From Cristatella mucedo (lineage: Eukaryota; Bryozoa; Phylactolaemata; Cristatellidae), in assembly GCA_009760855.2 (NCBI GenBank), contig WPIO01000013.1, positions 5,142,501 to 5,206,500 on the forward strand: DNA of 64,000 nt, given 5' to 3'. Under the pieces are notes generated by a model. That model was given only the letters and a program-made list of their open reading frames with translations, was not told the DNA's origin and did no database searches. The position numbers and the translations under genes are program-made. Of this stretch, positions 12,408 to 20,661 are shown piece after piece. Every line of letters begins with the position of its first letter. The first letter of the stretch is position 1.

Positions 12408-12529
12408 TGATGATAGGGATGTCACCTTTTACGACATCGTCTAATTTTTCTCCAACCTCGGTTTCACCATCGGTTGTCAAAAATTACCCGATATCGTAAA
12501 AGGCAACATTCTATCATCACTAAATTCAA
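12408..12529 (+). repeat. Left terminal inverted repeat, quasi-palindromic
   Basis: It runs from TGATGATAGG to ACTAAATTCAA and is the inverse of 36295-36417, with one substitution (about 12418) and a one-A difference in an A run (about 12479-12483). Within the repeat, the outer half (TGATGATAGGGATGTCACC TTTTACGACATCG) is itself the imperfect inverse of the inner half (CGATATCGTAAAAGG...CTATCATCA). One terminus could therefore fold into a hairpin of roughly 50 base pairs around a short GGTTTCACC loop region. Confidence 0.92.
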
Positions 12530-12594
12530 TCGTTAGCGTTAGTTTGAAAATTATAATAGATATAAAAACTTGTTTTATTTTATTTTATATAGAA

Positions 12595-12993
12595 ATGCCA
12601 GATTTGAGAAAAGATTTCGCTGTTAAAAAATATGAAGAGACTGTTCAGTTTAATAACAAAATTAGGGGGTGTCTAATAAATCTAACAAGAGCTAGATATG
12701 CAATTAGATTTATAAATATAGTAATAGCATTAGGAGTAACCGTTTCAAGTACTTATGTTCAAGTATTACCATCTATTACCCATGCTGTAACTTTCATTTC
12801 AGCCCTATCAGTAATGCTTGTGTCAGTTGAAGGTGTGCTTACAGAAATAGACAAACGTAAAAGGAATGCTTTAAGTTCTAATTATCAAATTATCTCAAAG
12901 ATTGCTAACGCCTTATCCGATGATGAGATTACAAAAGAAGAGTTTGAAGGACTTGTACTAGGAAACTCACAAACTGAAATTAATCTTGGCTAA
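12595..12993 (+). CDS. Two-TM SLATT-like membrane protein
   Basis: A 132-residue protein whose ATG is preceded by TTATATAGAA, the promoter motif used across the element. This makes 12595 a better start than the upstream in-frame ATG. It has a charged N-terminal helix, a first hydrophobic span at about residues 40-60, a second at about 66-86, then a long helix rich in K/E and a short acidic tail. Two membrane helices followed by a cytoplasmic helix is the plan of SLATT/DUF4231-type proteins, known from bacterial defence systems and some DNA viruses. That match is on architecture only. It is the first gene inside the left TIR, and its end overlaps the convergent integrase end by 14 bp. The frame is intact. 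Confidence 0.7.
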   Translation: MPDLRKDFAVKKYEETVQFNNKIRGCLINLTRARYAIRFINIVIALGVTVSSTYVQVLPSITHAVTFISALSVMLVSVEGVLTEIDKRKRNALSSNYQIISKIANALSDDEITKEEFEGLVLGNSQTEINLG

Positions 12994-13843
12994 CAACTTG
13001 TAACTCCTCTCTAACAAAACTTCTCTTAACATTATTTACAAAATATCTAGCTGGTTGTTGTTTAAATACCATTATTCTAACGATAGTGTGTTTTGTTAGA
13101 CTCCATATTGGGTCTGTAGCTCTTCTTCTTTTTTCATCTTCTCCCTCACCAGGTTCTAATAAATACCTAACTGGTGTGTTAAGTTCTAATAGCTTTTCAC
13201 CATGGTATTTTGGTTTCTTTAGTTTTACCTTTTCTTTTTTTATCGCCTTTGCAGGTTCTTCACCAATCATTCTTGTAACACTATTATTTAGATATTCAAT
13301 AATCTTTGGTAGATTATCGATCCACTCTCTGTTTCTATTATAATCTCCTTTGTTAATACTTTCTAATTCTTTTTCATACTGAGCAATGAATGCTCTCTCA
13401 GCAACTGTTCGATTCATTCTTTCAACAAGTGCAACGCTCTTTTTACTAGTTCCTTCTATGATACGTGTTTCATGTTTTTTCATTTCTTTAGCAAACTCTC
13501 CTTTAAACTCTGATCCTGGATCTACAGTCATTTTCTTTGGCCACTTCAAAGGACCTTTACTTTAGATATCTATTATTGCTTTTGTTACTTCTTTAGAAGA
13601 CTTTGTTTTAAGAGGTCTTGATTCTTTATATCTACTAGCAACATCGATAACACTCAAAGCATATTTATATCCAAAATCATTAGGCATATACAAAATGTCT
13701 GCTTGGTGATTTTCATTAGGCTCAACAATATTAAAGAAACCTTGTGGAATTTTTTTAGGTCTTGGCTTGAATACTTGACTTATATCTAAGTTAGGATTGA
13801 ATTTACCTTCTTTTTTTCTTTCATTTAGAGTTAAAAACGACAT
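12980..13843 (-). pseudogene. int: Polinton-type DDE integrase, one in-frame stop
   Basis: The rve-type integrase would insert the linear element DNA into host chromatin. From the ATG at 13843, the first catalytic Asp is in 'HQAD' (about residue 49). After a TAA at 13562-13564 the same frame continues with the second Asp in 'TVDPGSEF' and the Glu in 'ALVERMNRT', followed by a basic SH3/chromo-like C-terminal region ending 'REELQVV'. No HHCC domain is seen at the N-terminus. The stop is in frame, so it is a nonsense change, not a frameshift. The start codon lies 10 bp from the divergent start of the zinc-finger gene, with TCTATAGAGA between them. Catalytic residues are preserved despite the stop. 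Confidence 0.9.
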
Positions 13844-13853
13844 TCTATAGAGA
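13844..13853. promoter_or_regulatory. 10-bp divergent start-codon spacer, TATAGA motif
   Basis: TCTATAGAGA lies between the minus-strand ATG of integrase and the plus-strand ATG of the zinc-finger gene. It reads TATAGA on both strands, so the element's start-proximal motif serves two divergent genes. Transcripts from either side could have almost no 5' leader. Inferred from sequence only. Confidence 0.6.
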
Positions 13854-14311
13854 ATGGAAATATTTTGTGATACATGCTTAAGCACGTTTAGTGAAGTTGA
13901 ATACCTTGAAACAGGTCATCCATATTGTAAACCAAAAATAAAAAACCAAAACAGGAATATGAAATACGTTGTTGTATCTGTGATAAAGATATGGAAGAAA
14001 CCGAATTTGATTCTAACCTTTTTCGTAACAACCATTGTATAATCTGTTCCTACTGCAACATAAATTCTAATTATTATAAAAAAGAAAAACCAACTAAACT
14101 GTATTTACTGGTTAAGAAACACTTAAAAAAACAATGTTGTTCTACTTCTGTACATCATTGTTTAGACTACGAAGCCATCTGTTGCATTTCTAAATTATTT
14201 CCAGTTTCTAAAGGTAAACACAAAGCGACAAAGTTAAAAGAGTTAATATTTTTAATAGTTCATTTATACTTTTCAGGAGGGTACATAACTAACCAAGATG
14301 TTTACCTTTAG
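13854..14311 (+). pseudogene. Small zinc-finger protein, frameshifted
   Basis: The ATG at 13854 is preceded by TATAGAGA. The first frame has C-x2-C (FCDTC) and a later HPYC. The second frame contains CCIC...HCIIC-x2-C and more Cys/His pairs (KKQCC, HHCLDY). The two frames can only belong together if a base is gained or lost in the A-rich stretch at about 13930-13950. The repeated CxxC...H/C-x2-C pattern suggests two zinc-binding modules, RING- or zinc-ribbon-like, but I cannot assign a family. The gene diverges from integrase and ends 13 bp before the convergent fibre-like gene. Confidence 0.55.
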
Positions 14312-14324
14312 CTTTCCTGTGCTA

Positions 14325-15053
14325 TCAACGAAGTAATACTCTGTCGGTAATCTGTAAAAAAAATACATAGTACTTTAGGTTAACACCTGTTGAAGAAGTG
14401 TTTATAGCTCTTACATCACCAGATACTACTGCATTATCACTATTAGGTTTTAGAAATACACAATTAGATGCTCCAACAACCATAACATTTAATATCATTA
14501 TTGGTGGAGACATTTTATTTGTCCATGAATGTGGGGTTGATAGATTTAAAATTGAATTTAATGCTTTAGGGTCCATTGAGATTGAGATTACTTCCGTTAT
14601 TTTTTTAAGTGTTTTATCCACATAATTCTTTGTAGCAACGCCAGAGGGGTTAATAGGTTCTGCAACATTAGTTATTGAGTATCCACCCATATTGATATTT
14701 GTTGTTGAAGGAAATGCTTTCAATAATACATCTCTTTTCATTCCTCCATAAGTAACACAAAAATCATCATTTAAAACTACTGAATTAGTATTACCAGAAT
14801 TCCAATAAGTAGATGTTATAGCTTTTCCATTCATGTCTAAATCTCCTAACATTGTATCTCCAGTCTTCTTAACATAATTATTTACTTGACTAATATTAAC
14901 TCCGTCAGTAGGATTAACACCTGCTCCTAGATTTGCTTTTTGTTCATCTATATAATTATTTATTATTATTTTAGATCTCTCTAACACTTCCTTTACAACA
15001 GGAATAATTCTTACAAATCTAAGCGGATCTTCTTCTTCAACTGCTTGTATCTC
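14325..15053 (-). CDS. Fibre-like protein with phage-type MNG/D-x-VNxxYVD repeats
   Basis: The open frame carries repeated modules of the form 'LDMNGKAIT...' and 'INMGGYSITNVAEPINPSGVATKNYVD'. This is the repeat style of phage tail fibres and of shaft regions of virus attachment proteins. The modules occupy about the first 130 residues of the ORF beginning at 14987; the remaining ~90 residues form a possible C-terminal head. No ATG is present: the frame is open from a stop at 15096 and starts with GTG or another non-ATG codon if translated separately. It overlaps the end of the upstream nuclease, close to an A7 run at 15091-15097. It is a paralogue of the three plus-strand fibre-like genes at 26.4-29.2 kb. 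Confidence 0.7.
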   Translation of the reverse strand, partial: EIQAVEEEDPLRFVRIIPVVKEVLERSKIIINNYIDEQKANLGAGVNPTDGVNISQVNNYVKKTGDTMLGDLDMNGKAITSTYWNSGNTNSVVLNDDFCVTYGGMKRDVLLKAFPSTTNINMGGYSITNVAEPINPSGVATKNYVDKTLKKITEVISISMDPKALNSILNLSTPHSWTNKMSPPIMILNVMVVGASNCVFLKPNSDNAVVSGDVRAINTSSTGVNLKYYVFFLQITDRVLLR

Positions 15054-15757
15054 TACTTTTCTAATGTAATATTTGATATCATATCCAAAGTTTTTTTATT
15101 GTTAAAACGTCCATATTTAGAAATTATATCAAACTCGAATTCAAAGTACTTCTCATCTTTAAGTAAAAACATAAAAAGAGGTTCACGTATTGGTATATCA
15201 AATTCATAAGTTGTTGGAATTCTAACTGTTCCTGCAGCAACATAGTCTTTAGGTATATCACTGCAATTCAAACCTGGAACGAGTATTTCAAATTCACTAT
15301 AAAAACATCTACTAAGCTTTAAGACGTGTAAACCAAGTAAACACTGTGCAATATATTGTTTTGGAATAAAATCTTTAATTATGTTTCTACTCCATAAACA
15401 TTTTATTTCTATTAGAGTATCTTGATCAATAATACCATCTGGAGAATAACGATAAACTCCGTCACTAGTAAAACATTCATTTGAATTCTCAATACTTCTA
15501 TTCAACTTCATTTCCAAAAATTTAGCTGCTATTGGCTCGAATACTTTTCCAAACATCATCTGAGGAAATCTTATAGGTTGAGAGTTAGCAATATATTTTT
15601 TTAGTTTTCTATTTGAAATTAATTCAATGTCACAATCAATTTGAGATCCAAATATCATATCATTTCCTAAAACCGAATACACTTCTGATCCACCAATATT
15701 TATCTTCATAGCCTTCTTCCACTCATCAGACCCTTGAATAAAATTTGTTTTTTGCAT
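15053..15757 (-). CDS. YqaJ-type (lambda exonuclease fold) nuclease
   Basis: A 234-residue intact frame from an ATG. Motifs in order: 'IGGSEVYSVLG' (21-31), 'MMFGKVFEPIAAKFLE' (67-82), 'SPDG' (105-108, Asp107), 'EIKC' (117-120, Glu117 and Lys119) and 'YIAQCLLGLHV' (135-145). The Gly-Ser-Glu, Asp...Glu-x-Lys and Q-containing helix are the signature of the YqaJ/lambda exonuclease PD-(D/E)xK family. These enzymes resect double-stranded DNA ends during recombination or end processing of linear genomes, and are found in phages and several eukaryotic DNA viruses. The gene sits upstream of the fibre-like frame and downstream of the capsid gene in the same direction. Upstream of the ATG is CTAAATATA, a weak version of the element motif. 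Confidence 0.85.
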   Translation of the reverse strand: MQKTNFIQGSDEWKKAMKINIGGSEVYSVLGNDMIFGSQIDCDIELISNRKLKKYIANSQPIRFPQMMFGKVFEPIAAKFLEMKLNRSIENSNECFTSDGVYRYSPDGIIDQDTLIEIKCLWSRNIIKDFIPKQYIAQCLLGLHVLKLSRCFYSEFEILVPGLNCSDIPKDYVAAGTVRIPTTYEFDIPIREPLFMFLLKDEKYFEFEFDIISKYGRFNNKKTLDMISNITLEK

Positions 15758-15781
15758 TATATTTAGTTGTTATAATGTTTA

Positions 15782-17319
15782 TTAAAAATCTTTTCCTTCG
15801 TAAACCATATTACCCTTGGCACAAGTGAAATTAGCACCTGAGCCATTGGAAGTTAGTTCATCACTATTTTCACAGATAGTTAAGTAATGAATTATAACAC
15901 CGGATGCAGGAACAGCATTGCTGTTGAACTCAATAGTCACATCAAGTTTTGTTGTTACTCTAAGAGGTTCGTCGTTATATTGGAGATCAATAACGTGAAT
16001 TGGATAAAGTGATAACCACTCATTATAACCAACACCAACAGGTTCGGCAATTTCATTAATACCGAGATATTGCTTTCTAAAAGTTGTGAAGTCCATGAAA
16101 GATTGACAACACCTTCCTTTTTTAAACTCACACGCTCTTTGAACAGCGGGGTATTGTTTAGATCCATTAGCATAAACTGAAACACTTTAATATCACAATG
16201 GTTTTAAGTACAAGGATTACCTGTGTAACTATCATATTTATTTTGGTTTTGAGCTGCAACGATCAACCATCTAACTTTATCAATGTTGTTTTGAACTGAT
16301 ATATATTTAGTAAATCTAGTTGCTTGATTAAGAGATGTTATAGTTAAACACTCATGCCGTCTAACTCTGTAATTAAGTCTAATTTTCTTTGATCTTTCAC
16401 TTGAAATTTCAGCAAGTGCTCTTTGAATACTTTCTTTCGGTGTAACACATGGAACAACTAGTCTCATTTTTGACATAGCAACTTTGAAAGTAGTATAAGC
16501 ACCATCGTTTGCAGCTCCTACAAAAGAAGCATTGGGTGTTTTAGTTGTAAGAGTATTTGTAGTTGTACCAACTGCTGCTGAATCTCCAGTTAAGATAAAG
16601 TTTTTATCATCTCCTCCGACTCTTGTTAGTTCAAGAGTAAAAGGAATATTATAAAGAATTGTATTCATATCAGCACAAAAACCAGAAAGTCTTGCAAGAG
16701 GAAGTGCAATACTAAATGATCCGACATCTGCGTCTGCTTCAACAGTATTGTTTATAAGACCCCTTCTATATATGAACCCATTGTTTGTGGTTGCTGCCTT
16801 AGAAGCTTCAGGACTAGTATATGGTCCAAGATTTGAAGTCAAATCACCCAATTCATTTGCTTCATCTTTTTTCCATCCAGTTACAGGTCCTTCAGTTCTA
16901 TTATAATCATTTGGATAGCATAAAAGTCCCATAAGTGTTGAAACAGTTCCAACCGCCTCTTTCAAAGGAAGACTTTCAATTTCTTCAGTGCCAAGCCTAA
17001 TCCTCATACTACTAAACAACCATGCTCCAGCGTTATTAACTAACCCTAGAGCAAGTTGTCTCTTAAGTGTTGTGGGCTGATCAGTCAGATTTGCTGGTGC
17101 ACCACCAACCCTTTCTTCAAGTAAAAGGTAACCATCAGACAGAACATAACATGTTTGTTGTTCACCTGGTACTACGAATGTAACCAATTTACTATCAATT
17201 TTATCAGTCTCGTTTCCATTAATTTGGTAAAACTCTTTGAATTGATAGTCTTTAAGTTTATAATCAGGAAACTCAGGATCTCCAAGTTCAAGTATACCAC
17301 TAATATCTGCGCTTACCAT
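15782..17319 (-). pseudogene. MCP: Double-jelly-roll major capsid protein, frame broken near its end
   Basis: The hexon-like major capsid protein starts at 17319, with GTTTTTTTATATAGGGAAAGA just before the ATG. The first 371 residues are open and include an N-terminal 'YQFKEFYQI' block, 'ALGLVNNAGAWLFSSMRIRLG' and 'STLMGLLCYPNDYNRTEGP'. That order of a strand-rich first jelly roll and long insertions is that of Polinton/adintovirus capsid proteins. The frame changes around 16096-16204. The C-terminal jelly-roll strands continue in other frames (YNEWLSLYPIHVIDL..., VIIHYLTI) to the stop at 15782. Total span is about 510 codons, the expected size. The family call is by pattern recognition, without a structure search. 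Confidence 0.85.
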
Positions 17320-17337
17320 TCTTTCCCTATATAAAAA
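17320..17337 (-). promoter_or_regulatory. TATATAGGG promoter/initiator of the capsid gene
   Basis: TTTTTATATAGGGAAAGA abuts the ATG. It is an example of the TATATAG(A/G)(A/G) motif found against about twenty start codons in the element. Confidence 0.6.
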
Positions 17338-17347
17338 AACTAAAAAT

Positions 17348-17939
17348 TTATTTACTTTGAATATATAAACCAGCTCCCAATTTTCTCTTCATACTCCCAC
17401 CATAACCATCACTTCTCTGAGGAGTATAAGGAACAACAGCTTTATCTTTTATTAATTTATCAACTTCTTTATAAGCTTTTGGATCTTTCTCTTTAAGAGT
17501 TTCTGAATAGTCTACTACTTCTTCTTCAGTTTTTACCTTTTTTTTCTCTTTTAGATTTTGGTTTCAGTTTTTCAAGCATTGCGCGCTTAATCTCAAGTTC
17601 CATTTCTTGCATCTTTCTAACATAATCTTCTTCTTTCTTTCGTTTCTCAAGTTCATACTCTTGTTCTTTCTTTCTTCTTTCTTCTTCAAGTTTACCATCC
17701 ATATCTCTTCGTTTAACAGCGTATTCTTGGTCTATTTTTTCTTTCTTTGTTTGTAGTTCAGTAAGTTTCCTTGCTTGATGCATATCAATTCCTTTGCTAG
17801 CAATGTTCATGCTTAGACCAGTTAATCTGGTTGAAACAGGTGTTACCCTTCCAACACCGTCTATTACTTTATCCAAAACACCAGACCCATGATACTTTCC
17901 TCTTATATTTCCATGCCCATTCCTCGAATAATTCCCCAT
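17348..17939 (-). pseudogene. Coiled-coil structural protein, one frameshift
   Basis: The ATG at 17939 is preceded by AGTATAGGGAG. The N-terminus is basic and glycine-rich and contains 'KYHGSGVLDKVIDGVG', a motif shared in style with the PLA2 protein (KHGSGIVD). Residues about 65-125 are a highly charged coiled coil (K/E/R repeats). At the A8 run at about 17526-17540 the frame ends with KGKN. A neighbouring frame continues for about 58 more codons, ending with a glycine-rich 'GGSMKRKLGAGL' tail and a stop at 17348. The single-A change may be true decay or a homopolymer sequence error. Position directly upstream of the capsid gene suggests a capsid-associated or core protein. No family recognised. 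Confidence 0.6.
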
Positions 17940-17948
17940 CTCCCTATA

Positions 17949-18802
17949 CTACTTTGAAATTTCTATTGTGGCTATTACATCTCTAATCGCATTGAGTCTA
18001 TTTTCATTTTGATCTTTTAAAGTAATCATAAAACTACTTATTCCTTCTATATCACCCCTTGTTGGTAGATACATTACATTTGGAATGTGTAAATCAACTT
18101 TCTCACCTGCTGATATATATTTTGTATCAATAGTATATAAAGATAAAGATTGTTCTGAAAATTCTTTCCTTCTCTCTATATAATTATGTTCTGGATTAAC
18201 TATGTCACAATCAACACTGATCCATTCAATGTCATTGAAATTAGAGGATTTCATTTTATTCCATGCTGTGTATGTTCCGGCGAAGTAATGTGATTTTTCA
18301 TCTTTTTTATCTTCTTCTCTTCCATCACCATAATCGTAATCAGGGGCGTATGTTCCTTGTTCCTTTGTATTAAAGCCAAGGGTATCTCCAATTTTATTAA
18401 TAACGCCGGGGATATCACTCGCTAGTAAAACAATGTATTCACCCACTACTTTCATAACTATTTTATCACCTTCACCAACACTAAAAATAATTCCAGTACT
18501 ATTTCTTCTACTAGAATCATAAAGTGATGCAGCACCATCTAATCCTCTATTTAATGCTGCCACAAGTCTAGTAGTATCATAATAACCTGGAGGAACAGAA
18601 ACGGAAAAGCTGATGAAGAGCGAGCTTTAAACCAAAGCATATCGTTTTCAAGAACATCAATTTTTACAATGCTTGTATACGTGTAAGTAAATTCTATTCT
18701 TCTTAGCCCCACTTTTTTATACCCAGATTTAGGACCAAGCATTATTGGGGGGCAGTTAGTTTTATACTCTGTGTCAGAAGCTACTGTTAACTTAATTTTC
18801 AT
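17949..18802 (-). pseudogene. Penton/minor-capsid-like paralogue 3, frameshifted
   Basis: The ATG at 18802 is preceded by AAATATAGAAA and overlaps the stop of the upstream paralogue by 11 bp. The first 60 residues (KTNCPPIMLGPKSGYKKVGLRR...) mirror paralogue 2. The frame is then lost near 18560-18600 and resumes for about 200 residues with 'HIPNVMYLPTRGDI' and the C-terminal 'ITLKDQNENRLNAIRDVI'. These blocks match paralogue 2 closely, so this is a tandem duplicate. The C-terminal DQN-x(n)-I-x-I strand pattern resembles the last strand of Polinton penton-like single-jelly-roll proteins. That assignment is inference. Confidence 0.65.
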
Positions 18803-19787
18803 TTTCTATATTTGTTTTAATTTTTTCTATACTTGTTTTACTTTTTCTAATAACTATTGTAGATATAACATCTGTAATTGCATTAATCCTATTTCCATTT
18901 TGATCTGTTAATGAAATTCTATAGCCACTCAATAATGATATATCACCCCTTGTCGGTAGATACATTACATTTGGAATATGTAAATCAACTTTTTGACCCG
19001 GAGAAATATCATCGGTGTCGATGACATATAAAGACAGTGATTGTTCTGAAAACCCTTTTGTTTTCTCTATATAATTATTTAGTGGATCAACCAAATCACA
19101 ATCAACACTTATCCATTTTACACCAGTATTATCGGGTTGAATCATTTTGTTCCACGCTTTATAAGTTCCAGCAAAATACATAGCTTTTTCTACCGCTTCA
19201 TAAGGAGTTCCTCCAACCATGTCGCGGTCAAAAGTTCCCTGTTCGTTTGAGTTAAAACCTAGTGTATCTCCGATACTATAAAACTCAGGTTTTTTTTCAG
19301 TGAAAGAGTTGGCACCAAGAAAAACAACACTATCACCAGCTACTTGCATAACTATTTTATCATCTGTATCAACACTAAATCTTATTCCATTTCCAACCCT
19401 TCCATTATATAGTGCTGGTGTAGGAGAACCAGCACCTGGAGTACCATCTCTATTAGGAAGAGGATCTTTTTTCTTAAGTGCTAAAGCCGTGTTTAAAGCA
19501 AGAACAATTTTGTTACTGTCATAAGTTCCTGAAGTTTTAGGAGTACCATTTGCTTCTTTTCCAAAATCAATTTCAATATATTGAGGATTACCAACATCTC
19601 CAAGAGAAAACTTAAACCAAAGTCTGTCGTTTACACTCCTAAAGACATTTGATATGGCCCTGTTTACATATGTAAATTCTACCCTTCTTAAACCAATTTT
19701 ACTGTATCCAGAATTTTCTCCTAAATTAATTGGAGGACATAATGTTTTATAATCTGAAGAAGATGTGCCCGTTAATCTTATAGCCAT
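18792..19787 (-). CDS. Penton/minor-capsid-like paralogue 2
   Basis: An intact 331-residue frame with TAATATAAGGAAA before the ATG. It contains the 'CPPINLGENSGYSKIGLRRVEF' N-terminal block, a central 'IGDTLGFN..EQGT' loop, 'HIPNVMYLPTRGDI' and the C-terminal 'ISLTDQNGNRINAITDVISTIVI'. Every block has a counterpart in paralogue 3 downstream, and the C-terminal DQN strand recurs in paralogue 1 upstream. In Polintons the vertex (penton) protein lies near the capsid gene, which fits this position. Paralogues 2 and 3 may form different vertex or spike components. No signal peptide or membrane span is seen. Confidence 0.65.
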   Translation of the reverse strand: MAIRLTGTSSSDYKTLCPPINLGENSGYSKIGLRRVEFTYVNRAISNVFRSVNDRLWFKFSLGDVGNPQYIEIDFGKEANGTPKTSGTYDSNKIVLALNTALALKKKDPLPNRDGTPGAGSPTPALYNGRVGNGIRFSVDTDDKIVMQVAGDSVVFLGANSFTEKKPEFYSIGDTLGFNSNEQGTFDRDMVGGTPYEAVEKAMYFAGTYKAWNKMIQPDNTGVKWISVDCDLVDPLNNYIEKTKGFSEQSLSLYVIDTDDISPGQKVDLHIPNVMYLPTRGDISLLSGYRISLTDQNGNRINAITDVISTIVIRKSKTSIEKIKTNIENEN

Positions 19788-19797
19788 TTTCCTTATA

Positions 19798-20658
19798 TTA
19801 TATTTCTATAATTTCTATAACAACAGCAATTTGTTCACCACCAAAATCTAAAAACTTCATGTTCTGATCAGTAATTCCAACAGTTATATCACTAATACTT
19901 TCAGAAGAAATGTTGTGGTATTCAAGAGTGTTTGGTTCGTAAACCATTGTATCCCATGGGTAAAAATCAAATCCAAAACTTCTTAAAGCTTGAGTTTCAA
20001 TTCCATTTATAAAACTTGTTCCAGGAGCAACTAGATTACAATTCACAAGAACGAGTTTTACATCTGCAATACTTACCTGCTCTTCCGAATAAAACTTTTT
20101 ATTTGGAGTACAAATAACTAGTGTAATATTTGGATATGACTCTGAAAACTTGCTATCCGTTGTATAAGCAGGTTTAGTAAAACCAAGCACTTTAGAAATA
20201 GAGGATTTACTTGCAATAAAACTCCATCCAACAGGCATAGTAATCCATGAGTGTGCGGTACCAGTATCAACACCAACTACAAACTTATCAGTTGTAGATC
20301 CTGTTTGAGTAATATAATTATTAATCCTATCAACAATACCAGTGTTTAGGTCATCACTATCAACCGTATAAATTCCTGGTTCTATAGTTACAGTTTGTTC
20401 TGAACCACCCACACTTCTATAAACAAAAGTATTATTAGAAGTAGTAATATTTTTTATGGAATTGATTCCAACAAACTTCTTAAAACAAACTTTTAGGTTT
20501 TTGTTTCTCAATGAAATAGGAGTATTAATACGAAGACTAAGTGGATTAGAATTTCCAATAATATTTAACACATACCCTTCTTTACTCGCTTGACTACTTT
20601 TTCTAATAACTTCAATATTCTTAAGTATGTCTTTCGCTACAACTAAAAGATCACTCAT
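19798..20658 (-). CDS. Penton/minor-capsid-like paralogue 1
   Basis: An intact 286-residue frame; AGTATATAGAAA abuts the ATG. It is strand-rich: 'NIIGNSNPLSLRINTPISLRNKNLKVCFKKFV' region early, a middle 'WSFIASKSSISKVLGF' block, and a C-terminal 'DITVGITDQNMKFLDFGGEQIAVVIEI'. The ending DQN...FGGE...IEI is typical of penton-like proteins of Polintons and adintoviruses in my recollection. It is clearly more divergent than the two downstream paralogues. Likely role: capsid vertex. An alternative is a cement protein. Confidence 0.7.
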   Translation of the reverse strand: MSDLLVVAKDILKNIEVIRKSSQASKEGYVLNIIGNSNPLSLRINTPISLRNKNLKVCFKKFVGINSIKNITTSNNTFVYRSVGGSEQTVTIEPGIYTVDSDDLNTGIVDRINNYITQTGSTTDKFVVGVDTGTAHSWITMPVGWSFIASKSSISKVLGFTKPAYTTDSKFSESYPNITLVICTPNKKFYSEEQVSIADVKLVLVNCNLVAPGTSFINGIETQALRSFGFDFYPWDTMVYEPNTLEYHNISSESISDITVGITDQNMKFLDFGGEQIAVVIEIIEI

Positions 20659-20661
20659 TTT

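Noticed and set aside
13086-13343. Plus-strand 85-codon frame opposite integrase
   Set aside because: Antisense shadow of the integrase coding region; no promoter motif at its start.
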